Assembly: GCA_007693605.1 (NCBI GenBank)
Contig: REDG01000058.1
Location: forward strand, 1 to 51,241
Length of the DNA stretch: 51,241 nt
Origin: Bradymonadales bacterium
GTDB taxonomy: Bacteria; Bdellovibrionota; UBA2394
Direction of reading: 5' to 3'
Positions within the stretch are counted from its first letter, which is position 1; each line of letters starts with the position of its first letter. The position numbers and the translations under genes were made by a program. The notes beneath the pieces were generated by a model, which was not told where the DNA came from, made no database searches, and saw only the letters and a program-made list of their open reading frames with translations. Below are positions 17,245 through 25,208 of this stretch, one piece after another.

Positions 17245-17272
17245 TTAATGATTGTACTAATATTAGAACAAT
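17226..17272 (-). promoter_or_regulatory. Palindromic operator of the wHTH/nucleotidyltransferase pair
   Basis: 17251-17272 reads ATTGT-AC-TAATATTA-GA-ACAAT, with symmetric arms and an AT-rich centre. A second inverted repeat, TGTTC-N8-GAACA, spans the start codon at 17226-17243. Both lie where a self-repressing wHTH would bind. Binding itself is inference. Confidence 0.55.
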
Positions 17273-17345
17273 TATTCAACGCCTGCGACTAAGCACCTGA
17301 AAATAGTGAACTTTTGTCGCCAGATCCCAAGATCTGTTCGCGCCA

Positions 17346-20123
17346 CTAGTTTTGTTCGCGGAGTCTTCTGATTTTCATCTCATAGAGTCTTAGAAAGAAT
17401 GGGTTGGCCTTGTACTGTTCCTTTTGCCACTGAAGGGCCTCAAGGAGACCACCGTCATGGGCCAGGCTCTGTTGCCAGTAGAAGGGGTGGTCGATTTTTC
17501 GCGCAAAAACCAGGTAGGTTGCCGCCCGTTGACGGTCATTCTCTGAAGCCTGAAGGGCCCTTGTCAAAATATACTTGCTGCGGTTTGAGTCTTCCTCTCG
17601 AGTCGCCTGAGAGAGAAGAATCTGAATTGGTCGGCTTAAGGCCTGACGGGGTCGCAGTCGATTTCTCCAGCGGTTGAGATGACTTCTCAAGATTGGCAGG
17701 CTTGTTGACTCTCGACAAAAATCAGACTCCTGAGTGAAGTCTGGGCTCAAAGAGAAGGCGATCTCTGAGCAATCCCTTGTTCGAGCTTCTCGTTTCTCTC
17801 TCCAGCTTTGTCTGACAGGCTCGGTTCCCTCTCGATACGCAATCAGCTCTTCTTCCGTTAATCCATCGGGCTCGGGTAACTCCGAGATCCAGGTCGACAT
17901 TCGATCTGCAATCTCTGCCCGAAGATATAAAGTCTTAGCTTGATACAGCGGCTCTGGTGAGGCATCAAAAAAATCTTTTAAACGAGAGTCCAATCGCTCG
18001 TAGCCTTGAATCTGCGCGGAGACTCGATCAGAAATCTGATCAAAAGAAATTTTCCTTAAGCCCTGCGTCCACGACCTTGCCTCTTGTTCCAATCGAGGCC
18101 ACTCCCGCGGAGTTTGAATCTCCGGAGGATTTGGGGGGTTCCAAACTCTCAAGACGCTTTTTGAGAGCTCAGAAGCTTCAGCTTCAATTCTCTTCTGACC
18201 CTCCGCTTTGCCTAAAGCCATTTCAATCATTCCCAACCGAACCCGCTGGTCTGAGTTCAGCTCCTTCTCTAGGGGATGCCAATATTGCAGTTCTCGTTCC
18301 AGATCGAGATAGTGTTCCGCTAACGCAGCACAATGAGCGAAAATCTCAGTGCCTAAGCCAAAGTCTGGGGTGTAGATATTTTGAAATGCATCGCAATGTT
18401 CTAGAGCATCTCGGCTCTCCGTTAAGAGAATGCTGTTCTTCAAAGAGACTTTGGCGACTTCTGTGTTTGGGTTCGCATCTTGAAAGATCTGAAAAAACGC
18501 CTTAGCTCGTGCAGCCGGTAGAGCCTTCGACCTGGAAACATCCTGAAATCGAAGTTCGGCAGAAAGAGTTTGAAGTTCTTCAAACAGTTTCTCCATCTCA
18601 GGAAATGGGAAGTTTCGAATCAGTTGAATCAGATAGCCTCGTAGCTCTCGAGATCCAGTCCTCTGTTGAAGGCTTCCCACAAGCATTCGTGTGAGTCTCT
18701 CGAAAACTCGCTCTGGGCTCGCTCCGAGATTTGGAGTATGGTAAATCTTGTCTTCCAGCAGCGCCTTAGCCAGTCGCTCGTAGAAAAATGCTTGGTGAGT
18801 TTCAGCATAAAGCTGGTCCAAAAATTTGAGTTCACAGCGAGCTTCTAAGCTGATGGCCGCCGCTCTTACTTCCTCTTCAGAGTCATCAGAAGATCGATTG
18901 CCCAAGATTTCCAAACACTCTCGAGCCATGTCGCGTTCGAAAAGCATTTGCGAAAAATTGACGCGAAGAGGGTTTACTCCCTCATCCAGAGGGTAGAGCT
19001 GAAAGTATTTCTGGTAGCTTAAAAATAGAATCTCAGTAATCTCTTCAGGAATTTCCTCATCCTGCTGGCCAAAGCCTTCGTAAAAGACGGCCGTATTGAA
19101 GATTTCGGCTTGAAGTGTGAGCGTCTTTGCCGCGTCCAAGGGGCGACTCGGTAGAGATCGAAGAATCCGAACCACAGCTCCATGGTCGAGTGCAGCCCGA
19201 TAGACCCGAATCCAGGTGGGGGCGGAAACTAAGAGAATCTCAAGGCTGTCTTCAATCTCCTGAGACAGAAAGAAAAAAGCATTTTGAGCCTGAGAGATCT
19301 TTCCTTTCGCGGTAAAGCCATTGATTAGTTCTTTGAGGGCTTCTTGATACAAGTCGGCTCGCTTCTCGGCATTCGGACTCACTCGTCTGGTGAGATCTTT
19401 CCATTCTTTTGCATCTTGAGCGCTGAAAACGGGTTTCTCAAAGAGTTCAAGATAGGGAATCAGTCGGTCACGAAAAGCCTGTTCTTTGATCTGTAAATGA
19501 GAATCTCCTTCTTGAAGGGAGCGGTTGAAAAAGTCTAAGGCCCTGCCGTATCTCGACTGACGAAGAGCCGTCCACGCGAGCTTATAGGCCGCTACAGATC
19601 TCCACTCTTTCGAGCTTTCAAAGACCTTGAGATAGGCTTCGTTGGCTTCTTCGAGCTTTTCTAAAGCAAAGAGGGAATCCCCTAGAGCCATAAAATCATC
19701 GGGGGTGGGTTCAGTCAGTAAACGGAAGTACTTCACCCCTTCTTCGTGCTGTCTCAGCTCGGCATGTCGAAATCCAAGTTCCCGATGAAGAGGGTCTAAG
19801 TTCAAACCAGCTCGCAGGAGCTTGTTTCTTTCCTCTTCGAGTCGATCTAAAATCTTTCGTTTGGACTCCAGAATCCACTGAAAGTCCTCTCTTCCAAACT
19901 CGGCTTCATCCTCCCTTTCTAGCTCTTCAACAATTCCGATCCAGCGAATCATCAATTGAAGTCTTCGATAGGGATCCATCTCTTGAGCAAGCTGTCTCTC
20001 TGCCGCGTCTAATGTGCTTTGGGGAATTCGAAATCGGATTTGAGCCAGAGCCGACTCACTACAAACAAAACATCCGGCTATTGTGACAAGAATGAGGAGT
20101 AGAATTTTTCTTGGTTCTAGCAT
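17346..20123 (-). CDS. Large exported helical-repeat (TPR-like) protein of the motor operon
   Basis: 925 residues with a clear signal peptide (MLEPRKILLLILVTIAGCFV, cleavage near ALAQ). The rest is almost entirely helical, rich in Glu, Leu, Arg and Ala, with TPR-like helical pairs such as DDFMALGDSLFALEKLEEAN and WRSVAAYKLAWTALRQSRYG. It is last in the eight-gene minus-strand operon and overlaps the preceding gene by seven bases. In Myxococcus Glt systems, large periplasmic TPR proteins link the inner-membrane motor to the outer membrane. I infer a similar structural role but cannot assign a specific Glt orthologue. Confidence 0.7.
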   Translation of the reverse strand: MLEPRKILLLILVTIAGCFVCSESALAQIRFRIPQSTLDAAERQLAQEMDPYRRLQLMIRWIGIVEELEREDEAEFGREDFQWILESKRKILDRLEEERNKLLRAGLNLDPLHRELGFRHAELRQHEEGVKYFRLLTEPTPDDFMALGDSLFALEKLEEANEAYLKVFESSKEWRSVAAYKLAWTALRQSRYGRALDFFNRSLQEGDSHLQIKEQAFRDRLIPYLELFEKPVFSAQDAKEWKDLTRRVSPNAEKRADLYQEALKELINGFTAKGKISQAQNAFFFLSQEIEDSLEILLVSAPTWIRVYRAALDHGAVVRILRSLPSRPLDAAKTLTLQAEIFNTAVFYEGFGQQDEEIPEEITEILFLSYQKYFQLYPLDEGVNPLRVNFSQMLFERDMARECLEILGNRSSDDSEEEVRAAAISLEARCELKFLDQLYAETHQAFFYERLAKALLEDKIYHTPNLGASPERVFERLTRMLVGSLQQRTGSRELRGYLIQLIRNFPFPEMEKLFEELQTLSAELRFQDVSRSKALPAARAKAFFQIFQDANPNTEVAKVSLKNSILLTESRDALEHCDAFQNIYTPDFGLGTEIFAHCAALAEHYLDLERELQYWHPLEKELNSDQRVRLGMIEMALGKAEGQKRIEAEASELSKSVLRVWNPPNPPEIQTPREWPRLEQEARSWTQGLRKISFDQISDRVSAQIQGYERLDSRLKDFFDASPEPLYQAKTLYLRAEIADRMSTWISELPEPDGLTEEELIAYREGTEPVRQSWREKREARTRDCSEIAFSLSPDFTQESDFCRESTSLPILRSHLNRWRNRLRPRQALSRPIQILLSQATREEDSNRSKYILTRALQASENDRQRAATYLVFARKIDHPFYWQQSLAHDGGLLEALQWQKEQYKANPFFLRLYEMKIRRLREQN

Positions 20124-21046
20124 TGATTCTCAATGGGAACGGAGTAACGACCAATTTCGTCTCTCCACGACTCTCCTCGTTTTGGCCACATGATTTGCGA
20201 AACAGAGGGTTTCGGCTGCCCTGGCGTTAAACGATCTCCTAGCTCAATTTCTAGCAGATCCAAATCGTTCAAAGCCGATCGAGAGTTTCTCTCGTAGACC
20301 TGAGCATACCAAGCCTCTAGTCTTTGACAGACCGTTCCTAAGTTTTGCCTGCGACACAAGACCACCCAGGGGTGATTCCGATAGTCATCGCTTTTGCCTT
20401 TCAAGGCCACTCGACCCGCAGAAATCGTTTCTAGTGCCTGTTCGTATTGACAGGCCTCCTTTTCGATCAGGGCGCGAAGAAAATATTTTTCAAAAAAGGG
20501 AACAGGATACAGAAGGGGGCTTTCAGCCGAGACAATGCTGCCCAAGGCTAAATCAAAATCTTGATTGAAAAACTGAGCCCAGGCTCTCTGTTGGTGATAC
20601 AAGGCGCGGCCCTTAAAAGCCTCTAGTACTCGGTCAAACAGCTCAAGGCTCTTCTTGTATTGTCTTTGATCAAAGAGAATTCGAGCCCAAAGCCACTGGG
20701 CCTCAGCCCAAAGTCGCGGATCGACTTCTGGGGGGCGCTCTCCTTCTAGCTTCAAACCCACGAACCAATACACAGGGGGTCGGTTCACTTGATACAGAAC
20801 GGTCGCTTGAAAAAGAGATCGAGGGCTTAGGCCTCCGGTAGGCGCACGAAAAAACTCACTTTGAAAATCAACGCCAGCAAACTGTCTGCCCTGAATCCGA
20901 GGGCAAATCGGATGGTTGAACTGAACACTCACACAGTAGTTGAACAACTCAGTCGTTGAGCGGTACCAATTGTTTGGGACCCGATCCAAGATCTCAGCCT
21001 CTGGGCTCGCGCTAAGAAAACTTAAGAAAAGAATATTAAATAGCAA
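20117..21046 (-). CDS. Exported TPR-like protein of the motor operon
   Basis: 309 residues. It starts at a TTG preceded by AGGAGG, overlapping the end of the barrel gene by 11 bases. A short hydrophobic N-terminus (MLFNILFLSFLSASPEAE) looks like a signal peptide. The body has TPR-like pairs, for instance AQWLWARILFDQRQYKKSLE followed by LFDRVLEAFKGRALYHQQRA. The N-terminal half has several aromatic residues and two Cys (NYCVSVQFNHPICP). It probably works with the following 925-residue protein in the periplasm. No more precise assignment is possible. Confidence 0.65.
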   Translation of the reverse strand: MLFNILFLSFLSASPEAEILDRVPNNWYRSTTELFNYCVSVQFNHPICPRIQGRQFAGVDFQSEFFRAPTGGLSPRSLFQATVLYQVNRPPVYWFVGLKLEGERPPEVDPRLWAEAQWLWARILFDQRQYKKSLELFDRVLEAFKGRALYHQQRAWAQFFNQDFDLALGSIVSAESPLLYPVPFFEKYFLRALIEKEACQYEQALETISAGRVALKGKSDDYRNHPWVVLCRRQNLGTVCQRLEAWYAQVYERNSRSALNDLDLLEIELGDRLTPGQPKPSVSQIMWPKRGESWRDEIGRYSVPIENQC

Positions 21047-21698
21047 ATCCGCCTCCTACGCTGAAAAAGAGAATCTGCCTCGGAGCTTTCGAGTTGAAAC
21101 CAAAGCCCATTCCCCCGCGCAAATTCAACATCCACCGGTTGTCGATAAAGAAGCGAACCCTTGCGGCTAAGTCGACGCCATATTGTTTCTCGTGTTTCAT
21201 GTCCGAGTAAAAGGGTCCGGCCCCCACCTGCCAAAAATGATAGACGATTTGTTGATTGAACCAGTTGCTCTTGCTGTAAAGGAGATTCAAGAAAAGAGTA
21301 CTCGAAACCTTGTATCGAATGTCTTTCAATTCTTTACTTGTGGTGCCTCTATATAACTCAGTTTTATCAAGCTCCTCCTGAAGCGGATTCACGAGATTTT
21401 CAACGCTTCGATTGAGGCCGGTGTCGTGAACGAAGAGGGGATAACTAAAACGGGCCATCTCCCAAGAAAAGGAATCACTCAATTGATAAGAAGCGCCCAG
21501 TTCAATCATCAAGGGCTTGTAATAGGCATCGAGTGGCAACGAGCTGATCTCCAAATCAAAGTGAAATCTCTTGGTGAGAGAGTAGCGAGGTTCGTCCAAG
21601 ACTTGAACAAACTCAAACTCATCCTGTGCAAAAGAATTGGAGAGGGGAAAGGCGGCGCATACAAACAAGGTCATGACCAGAGAGTGTAGAATTTTCAT
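21036..21698 (-). CDS. Outer-membrane beta-barrel protein of the motor operon (GltA/GltB-like)
   Basis: 220 residues with signal peptide (MKILHSLVMTLFVCAAFPL, cleavage near SFAQ). Alternating amphipathic strands follow, with conserved-looking phrases FEFVQVLDEPRYSLTKRF and MIELGASYQLSDSFSWEMAR, then YHFWQVGAGPFYSDMKHEKQ, and a final strand ending in GGGFAI. The pattern matches the short outer-membrane beta-barrel domain found in myxobacteria and relatives next to TolQ/ExbD-type genes. In Myxococcus the GltA/GltB proteins of this kind are the outer-membrane part of the gliding machine. Overlap with the next gene supports co-translation. Confidence 0.75.
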   Translation of the reverse strand: MKILHSLVMTLFVCAAFPLSNSFAQDEFEFVQVLDEPRYSLTKRFHFDLEISSLPLDAYYKPLMIELGASYQLSDSFSWEMARFSYPLFVHDTGLNRSVENLVNPLQEELDKTELYRGTTSKELKDIRYKVSSTLFLNLLYSKSNWFNQQIVYHFWQVGAGPFYSDMKHEKQYGVDLAARVRFFIDNRWMLNLRGGMGFGFNSKAPRQILFFSVGGGFAI

Positions 21699-21707
21699 GT
21701 CCCTAGT

Positions 21708-22997
21708 TTAGCTGCCTAAGGGGCTGAAAACAAAAGGATATTTTACATTCACAATTCCGCCCCCTCTAGGCTCAGGAAAGTTCCAGCTTGCGATTCTTTC
21801 ATGAATGCACTGTTGGAGGGATGCCTGCGTGAGGTCTTGCGAATTCATCTTTAGGTTAGAAACCCGCCCATCGGCATTGATCGTCCAGGAGGTCTCAATC
21901 TTTCCGGCAAGGCCGGGCTCGTTTCGAAGCGCAGACTCATAGCAGCGTCGCACCTGCGTGAGTCGCTCCTCAATGATCTGCTGCACGAGAGCGGGGTCAA
22001 GACCACCTCTCACCTCTACTTCTCTACGGATCAGGCGCAGATTCGCTGAGGCTTGACCGTCAAGGTCTGAGCCAATGTCTCCGGCAACATAGGCCCCTGA
22101 CGAGAGTCCTGATAAACTCGCGAGTGACTGACGGCCGGTCTGAACCTCAACGCCTAAACTTGCCCTTTGCACGCTTACACCTCGAGCAGACTCGTCCGAG
22201 CTGGCGTCCGTCACTCTTGCGCGGTCAATCGCCGTTCTCGAAGAGTCCGACTGTGGGGTCGCCTGAAGGGCGAGTAAGCCCATCGACTGAAGATCCTGCT
22301 TTCGACTCTCTCCACTCGCAGCCTGCCCCGCTGCTTGTTGCTGAGTTCTCGGTGGGGCAGCGACAGAGCGTCTTGCGGTAGTTTGAGGTCTTTCGGCCTG
22401 GGGTTTTGGCGTGTCAAGCTCAACCGGTTTGGGCTCTTGCTCTACGGGTGTTGGCTCAGGCTTAAAGATCTCTTCAATCTGAACGAGGCTAATCGCTTGG
22501 ATATCAAGTGCTTCGTCCTGAGTTTGGAAGAGAGACCACAGCCATTGCAAGCTGAAGATCATCAAGAAAAGACTCAAATGGAACCCAAAGGAGATTCCGA
22601 ACGAATCCCTCCAGCTCTTCTGAGCAAGAGGGTCGTTAGAAAGTCGCTCCTTCGAGAGCGTCAGCGGCAAGACTTTTTCAAGGCTGAACTCAATGTTTTC
22701 AACGGTCCATCGACAGTCGCCGCTCGCAATAAACTCTGAGCCTTGGTAAAGCTTGCTGTTCCAATCCTTGTTTTTCTGAAAGTTTCCGGTGAGGCTCGAC
22801 CGAACTTCTTCTGACAGGTTGATGACCGGTTTGCCTCTTTTGATTCTAACAATGGGGTGGCGTGAGGGAATGCTGACGCTCTGGATGCAAACATCGTTGG
22901 CCGTATCATCTCCGGCAAAGACCTGGCCTTGACGACTAAGGTCGAAGTCCTGCGAGAGGCCTTCTAGAGTTCTAATGCTGAGACGCCACTGATTCAA
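21708..22997 (-). CDS. FHA-like/TonB-like coupling protein (GltG/PglI-like, AgmX/PglI C-terminal domain)
   Basis: 429 residues, TTG start with TGAGGA six bases upstream. Residues 1-120 have an FHA-like pattern (RQGQVFAGDDTANDVCIQSV, then SIPSRHPIVRI). One membrane helix lies at about 133-155 (SFGFHLSLFLMIFSLQWLW). A Pro/Glu-rich periplasmic spacer follows (residues about 175-215, EPKPVELDTPKPQAERPQ). The C-terminal 90 residues form a TonB/AgmX-type domain: RRCYESALRNEPGLAGKIET, then INADGRVSNLKM and IASWNFPEPRGGG. This architecture equals Myxococcus GltG (PglI), which couples the Agl motor to periplasmic parts. It follows the motor genes in the operon. Confidence 0.82.
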   Translation of the reverse strand: MNQWRLSIRTLEGLSQDFDLSRQGQVFAGDDTANDVCIQSVSIPSRHPIVRIKRGKPVINLSEEVRSSLTGNFQKNKDWNSKLYQGSEFIASGDCRWTVENIEFSLEKVLPLTLSKERLSNDPLAQKSWRDSFGISFGFHLSLFLMIFSLQWLWSLFQTQDEALDIQAISLVQIEEIFKPEPTPVEQEPKPVELDTPKPQAERPQTTARRSVAAPPRTQQQAAGQAASGESRKQDLQSMGLLALQATPQSDSSRTAIDRARVTDASSDESARGVSVQRASLGVEVQTGRQSLASLSGLSSGAYVAGDIGSDLDGQASANLRLIRREVEVRGGLDPALVQQIIEERLTQVRRCYESALRNEPGLAGKIETSWTINADGRVSNLKMNSQDLTQASLQQCIHERIASWNFPEPRGGGIVNVKYPFVFSPLGS

Positions 22998-23015
22998 AAA
23001 ATCCTCACTGAGTTC

Positions 23016-23258
23016 TTAAAATCCAAGTTCGTTGTAGTCTCTTAAACCAAATTTGAGCCGCTCCTCTAAAAGACTGCTGGCGGTCGGGGCATTCATTTTC
23101 ATGACGAAGAAGGCCGGAGGGAGTTGAGACTCACCGTCCACCTGTGATCCGGCCAGATCAATATTCGTCTCTTGTTGGTAGACAATCTGCTTTTCCACCA
23201 CGGTCTCGACCGTCGGGCTTACCGGAAGCATCATGCTAAGAAAGATATATGAGATCAT
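23016..23258 (-). CDS. Small exported protein within the motor operon
   Basis: 80 residues, not recognised. Its ATG overlaps the upstream ExbD stop (ATGA). A short hydrophobic N-terminus (MISYIFLSMMLPVSPTVETV) is followed by a polar region and a charged tail (LLEERLKFGLRDYNELGF). The coupling and position argue that it is real and works with the motor, perhaps as a small accessory or plug-like protein. No Cys lipobox is present. Confidence 0.6.
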   Translation of the reverse strand: MISYIFLSMMLPVSPTVETVVEKQIVYQQETNIDLAGSQVDGESQLPPAFFVMKMNAPTASSLLEERLKFGLRDYNELGF

Positions 23259-23692
23259 GGCTTGTTCTCCTCTTGCGTTAAAAAGTAAATTTCTGAAAAT
23301 CCTGATGCGCTGAGATGCCCAATGGTTCGATCAATGAGTCGATAGGGTGTGGATTGATCGGCAATCAGCAGTCCCGCAGTTTCTCGGCTATCTCTCTTAA
23401 ACTCTTGCAGCTGGGCTTCGACTTGTCCCCAGGCTTGAGGGTTGTTGAGTTCAATTCGAACACCATTCATCGAGACATAGGTTTCTGTGACTTCCACTTG
23501 TAGAGTAGGCAGTCTAGAGAGTTTAAAGTCTTCTTGAGGCAGTTCAATCTGTTCGCTTTTCTGGATGCGAGACTGCTCGGGCGCATAGCTCACAATCAAG
23601 AAGATCAGAATCACCGTGAACATATCAATCATGGGCGTGATCATCAAAGAGGCGCTCATGGGTCGTCTGGACTTTCTTCGTTTAAGAGCCAT
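23255..23692 (-). CDS. ExbD/TolR-type motor subunit with canonical Asp
   Basis: 145 residues: a basic cytoplasmic start (MALKRRKSRRPMS), one membrane helix with the conserved proton-path motif ITPMIDMFTVILIFLIVSY (Asp23), and a periplasmic domain ending LIDRTIGHLSASGFSEIYFL. It pairs with a TolQ/ExbB/MotA homologue to turn proton flow into conformational work. It starts one base inside the stop of the preceding ExbD gene (TAATG) and overlaps the next gene, so it is tightly coupled. Confidence 0.88.
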   Translation of the reverse strand: MALKRRKSRRPMSASLMITPMIDMFTVILIFLIVSYAPEQSRIQKSEQIELPQEDFKLSRLPTLQVEVTETYVSMNGVRIELNNPQAWGQVEAQLQEFKRDSRETAGLLIADQSTPYRLIDRTIGHLSASGFSEIYFLTQEENKP

Positions 23693-24171
23693 TATCGAAC
23701 GACCTCCGTCGCTAAAACAAGTTTACCTAGACCCTCTGTCTTTCTAAGTTGAGCGAGAACAGCGACTGCATCTTTGTATGCGCTCTCTCCGCCCACACGA
23801 AATAGAGTGGAGTCAATTGAGCTGTGCTCCTCAACAAGTTTTTCAAGCCCCTGACTCAGAGCATTCAAGTCATGCAGGGCAAATCGCAGGTCGACTCCCT
23901 CCAGTCGATTTTGAAAGGATCGAGTATAGGCACTAATCTGAACCGCTTCTGGGCTTACTTGAACGATGAGTTGAACGCTGGGATTTGGTTCAGTGCTCTC
24001 TGCCTTCTTTTCGGTTTGGCTTGGTGTTTCTGCATCGATCGCCCCCAACTGCACGAAGGCGGCAGACATGAGCAAGAAGGGAATGAGGCAAACAAAAAGA
24101 TTCATCACAGGAATCAAATTGAGTTCCCCCGTTGTCTCTAGTCTTTTGCCGCGATCTTGTCGTCTTCTCAT
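23692..24171 (-). CDS. ExbD/TolR-type motor subunit with Asn in place of the channel Asp
   Basis: 159 residues: basic N-terminus (MRRRQDRGKRLETTGE), a membrane helix NLIPVMNLFVCLIPFLLMSA, then a periplasmic domain with SAYKDAVAVLAQLRKTEGLG. In ExbD, TolR and their relatives the position after P-x-(I/M) is Asp; here it is Asn24, while the partner encoded immediately downstream keeps Asp23. The Myxococcus Agl motor also has two such subunits (AglQ, AglS). The gene is second in the operon, 17 bases after the TolQ-like gene, with its own AGGA site. Confidence 0.85.
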   Translation of the reverse strand: MRRRQDRGKRLETTGELNLIPVMNLFVCLIPFLLMSAAFVQLGAIDAETPSQTEKKAESTEPNPSVQLIVQVSPEAVQISAYTRSFQNRLEGVDLRFALHDLNALSQGLEKLVEEHSSIDSTLFRVGGESAYKDAVAVLAQLRKTEGLGKLVLATEVVR

Positions 24172-24188
24172 GGTTTTTATTCCTGTTA

Positions 24189-24947
24189 TCAGGAGGTCTT
24201 GAGGGCTTCCGTTTGAGCTAAGGCTTTCTTTTCAGGTGAGCTTTTCAGGTTCGATTCTACTGTGTCGAGTAGAGGAACTTCGCCACGAGATTTCAGCCTT
24301 TGAATCAACTGTTTTAAAGAGGTCGCATAGTGATCGATATCGTCAATCAACTGATTCGCTCGATTTGACAGATACATATGGGCCAAGAGAGTGGGGATGG
24401 CAACAATAAGACCGAAGGCCGTCGTGTACATCGCAATTCCGATACCGCTGGCCAGAGCCTCTTCTTTTGTGATTCCTATCAACTCACCACCGACGGCTGA
24501 GAAGGCGTGAATCAATCCAGAGATTGTTCCCAACAGTCCCACAAGAGTGGCCACATTCGCAAAAGTGGAAAGGTAATTGAGTCGCTCGCTCAGTTTTGGC
24601 ACATAGTAGAGGGTTTGAGATTCCATCGCCGTTTCCATTTCTTCGATCGACTGATCGGCATGGGCAAGTCCGGCGCCCAAGACTTGAGCCAGGGGAACGC
24701 TGGAGTTCTGTCGACAGATCTCTTGAGCGCGCCGCCAGTCTTTGGCCGTAATGTATTTCTTTACATCGTTAAAGAGTCTTCGACCGTCAATTCCGAATCG
24801 CAATCGAAAGCTAAAGTATCTTTCGAGAGCGATGATCATCGCGGCGACGCTAATTCCGAGCAGTATCCACATAAAGACACCGCCCTTTAAAAAGAATCCT
24901 ATTAAGCCGATTTCGGCGAACTCGAGCACTTGGGTTGGACTATCCAT
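24189..24947 (-). CDS. MotA/TolQ/ExbB-type proton channel subunit (AglR-like)
   Basis: About 252 residues. Three membrane helices are visible: GGVFMWILLGISVAAMIIAL near residue 25, ANVATLVGLLGTISGLIHAF near 130, and GIAMYTTAFGLIVAIPTLLA near 170. The loop VGLLGTISGL...F and the T-x-x-G-L-x-x-A-I-P motif are hallmarks of the family. ATG 24947 is chosen over GTG 24950 because AAGGA sits seven bases ahead of the ATG. It is the first gene of the eight-gene operon and would form the motor channel with the two ExbD-type subunits. Confidence 0.9.
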   Translation of the reverse strand: MDSPTQVLEFAEIGLIGFFLKGGVFMWILLGISVAAMIIALERYFSFRLRFGIDGRRLFNDVKKYITAKDWRRAQEICRQNSSVPLAQVLGAGLAHADQSIEEMETAMESQTLYYVPKLSERLNYLSTFANVATLVGLLGTISGLIHAFSAVGGELIGITKEEALASGIGIAMYTTAFGLIVAIPTLLAHMYLSNRANQLIDDIDHYATSLKQLIQRLKSRGEVPLLDTVESNLKSSPEKKALAQTEALKTS

Positions 24948-25208
24948 CACTGATCCTTCCTTTCCTTCTCCTCCTATATATACAAGTCTCGTACCGCTTT
25001 GAGCCCTTCGGGTGGGGGCTTGAAATGACTCTGTTTTTCTTCATTTTTCGGCAGCTGACAAAATTTGACCTCCCAGTTCTGTCCGATTGAGGCTAAGAGC
25101 TCTGGCATTTTTGCCCGACTGAGGAGTAAGCCTTGGGGGCAGGTCAGAGGCGGCAGCCCCCGGGCTTTTTACTAGTCATTTGAGGGGGCCTGAGGTGCAA
25201 TGTGAGGA
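24948..25208. other. Divergent intergenic region with a lone terminator-like hairpin
   Basis: This region separates the motor operon from the diguanylate cyclase. It holds the GA-rich leader of the motor operon near 24950-24980 and a hairpin with T-run at 25126-25170 on the plus strand. I could not choose confident promoters for either direction. Confidence 0.45.
25126..25170 (+). terminator. Intrinsic-terminator-like hairpin without an obvious upstream gene
   Basis: AAGCC-TT-GGGGGC pairs with GCCCCC-G-GGCTT around a loop of about 15 bases, immediately followed by a T-run on the plus strand. The only gene to the left is transcribed away from it. It may end an unannotated small RNA or attenuate transcription into the diguanylate cyclase gene. 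Confidence 0.45.

Noticed and set aside
25141..25165. GGTCAG...GGCAGCC string resembling the core of signal recognition particle RNA
   Set aside because: The conserved GGAA tetraloop and flanking symmetric loop are missing; the string is explained by the terminator-like hairpin.
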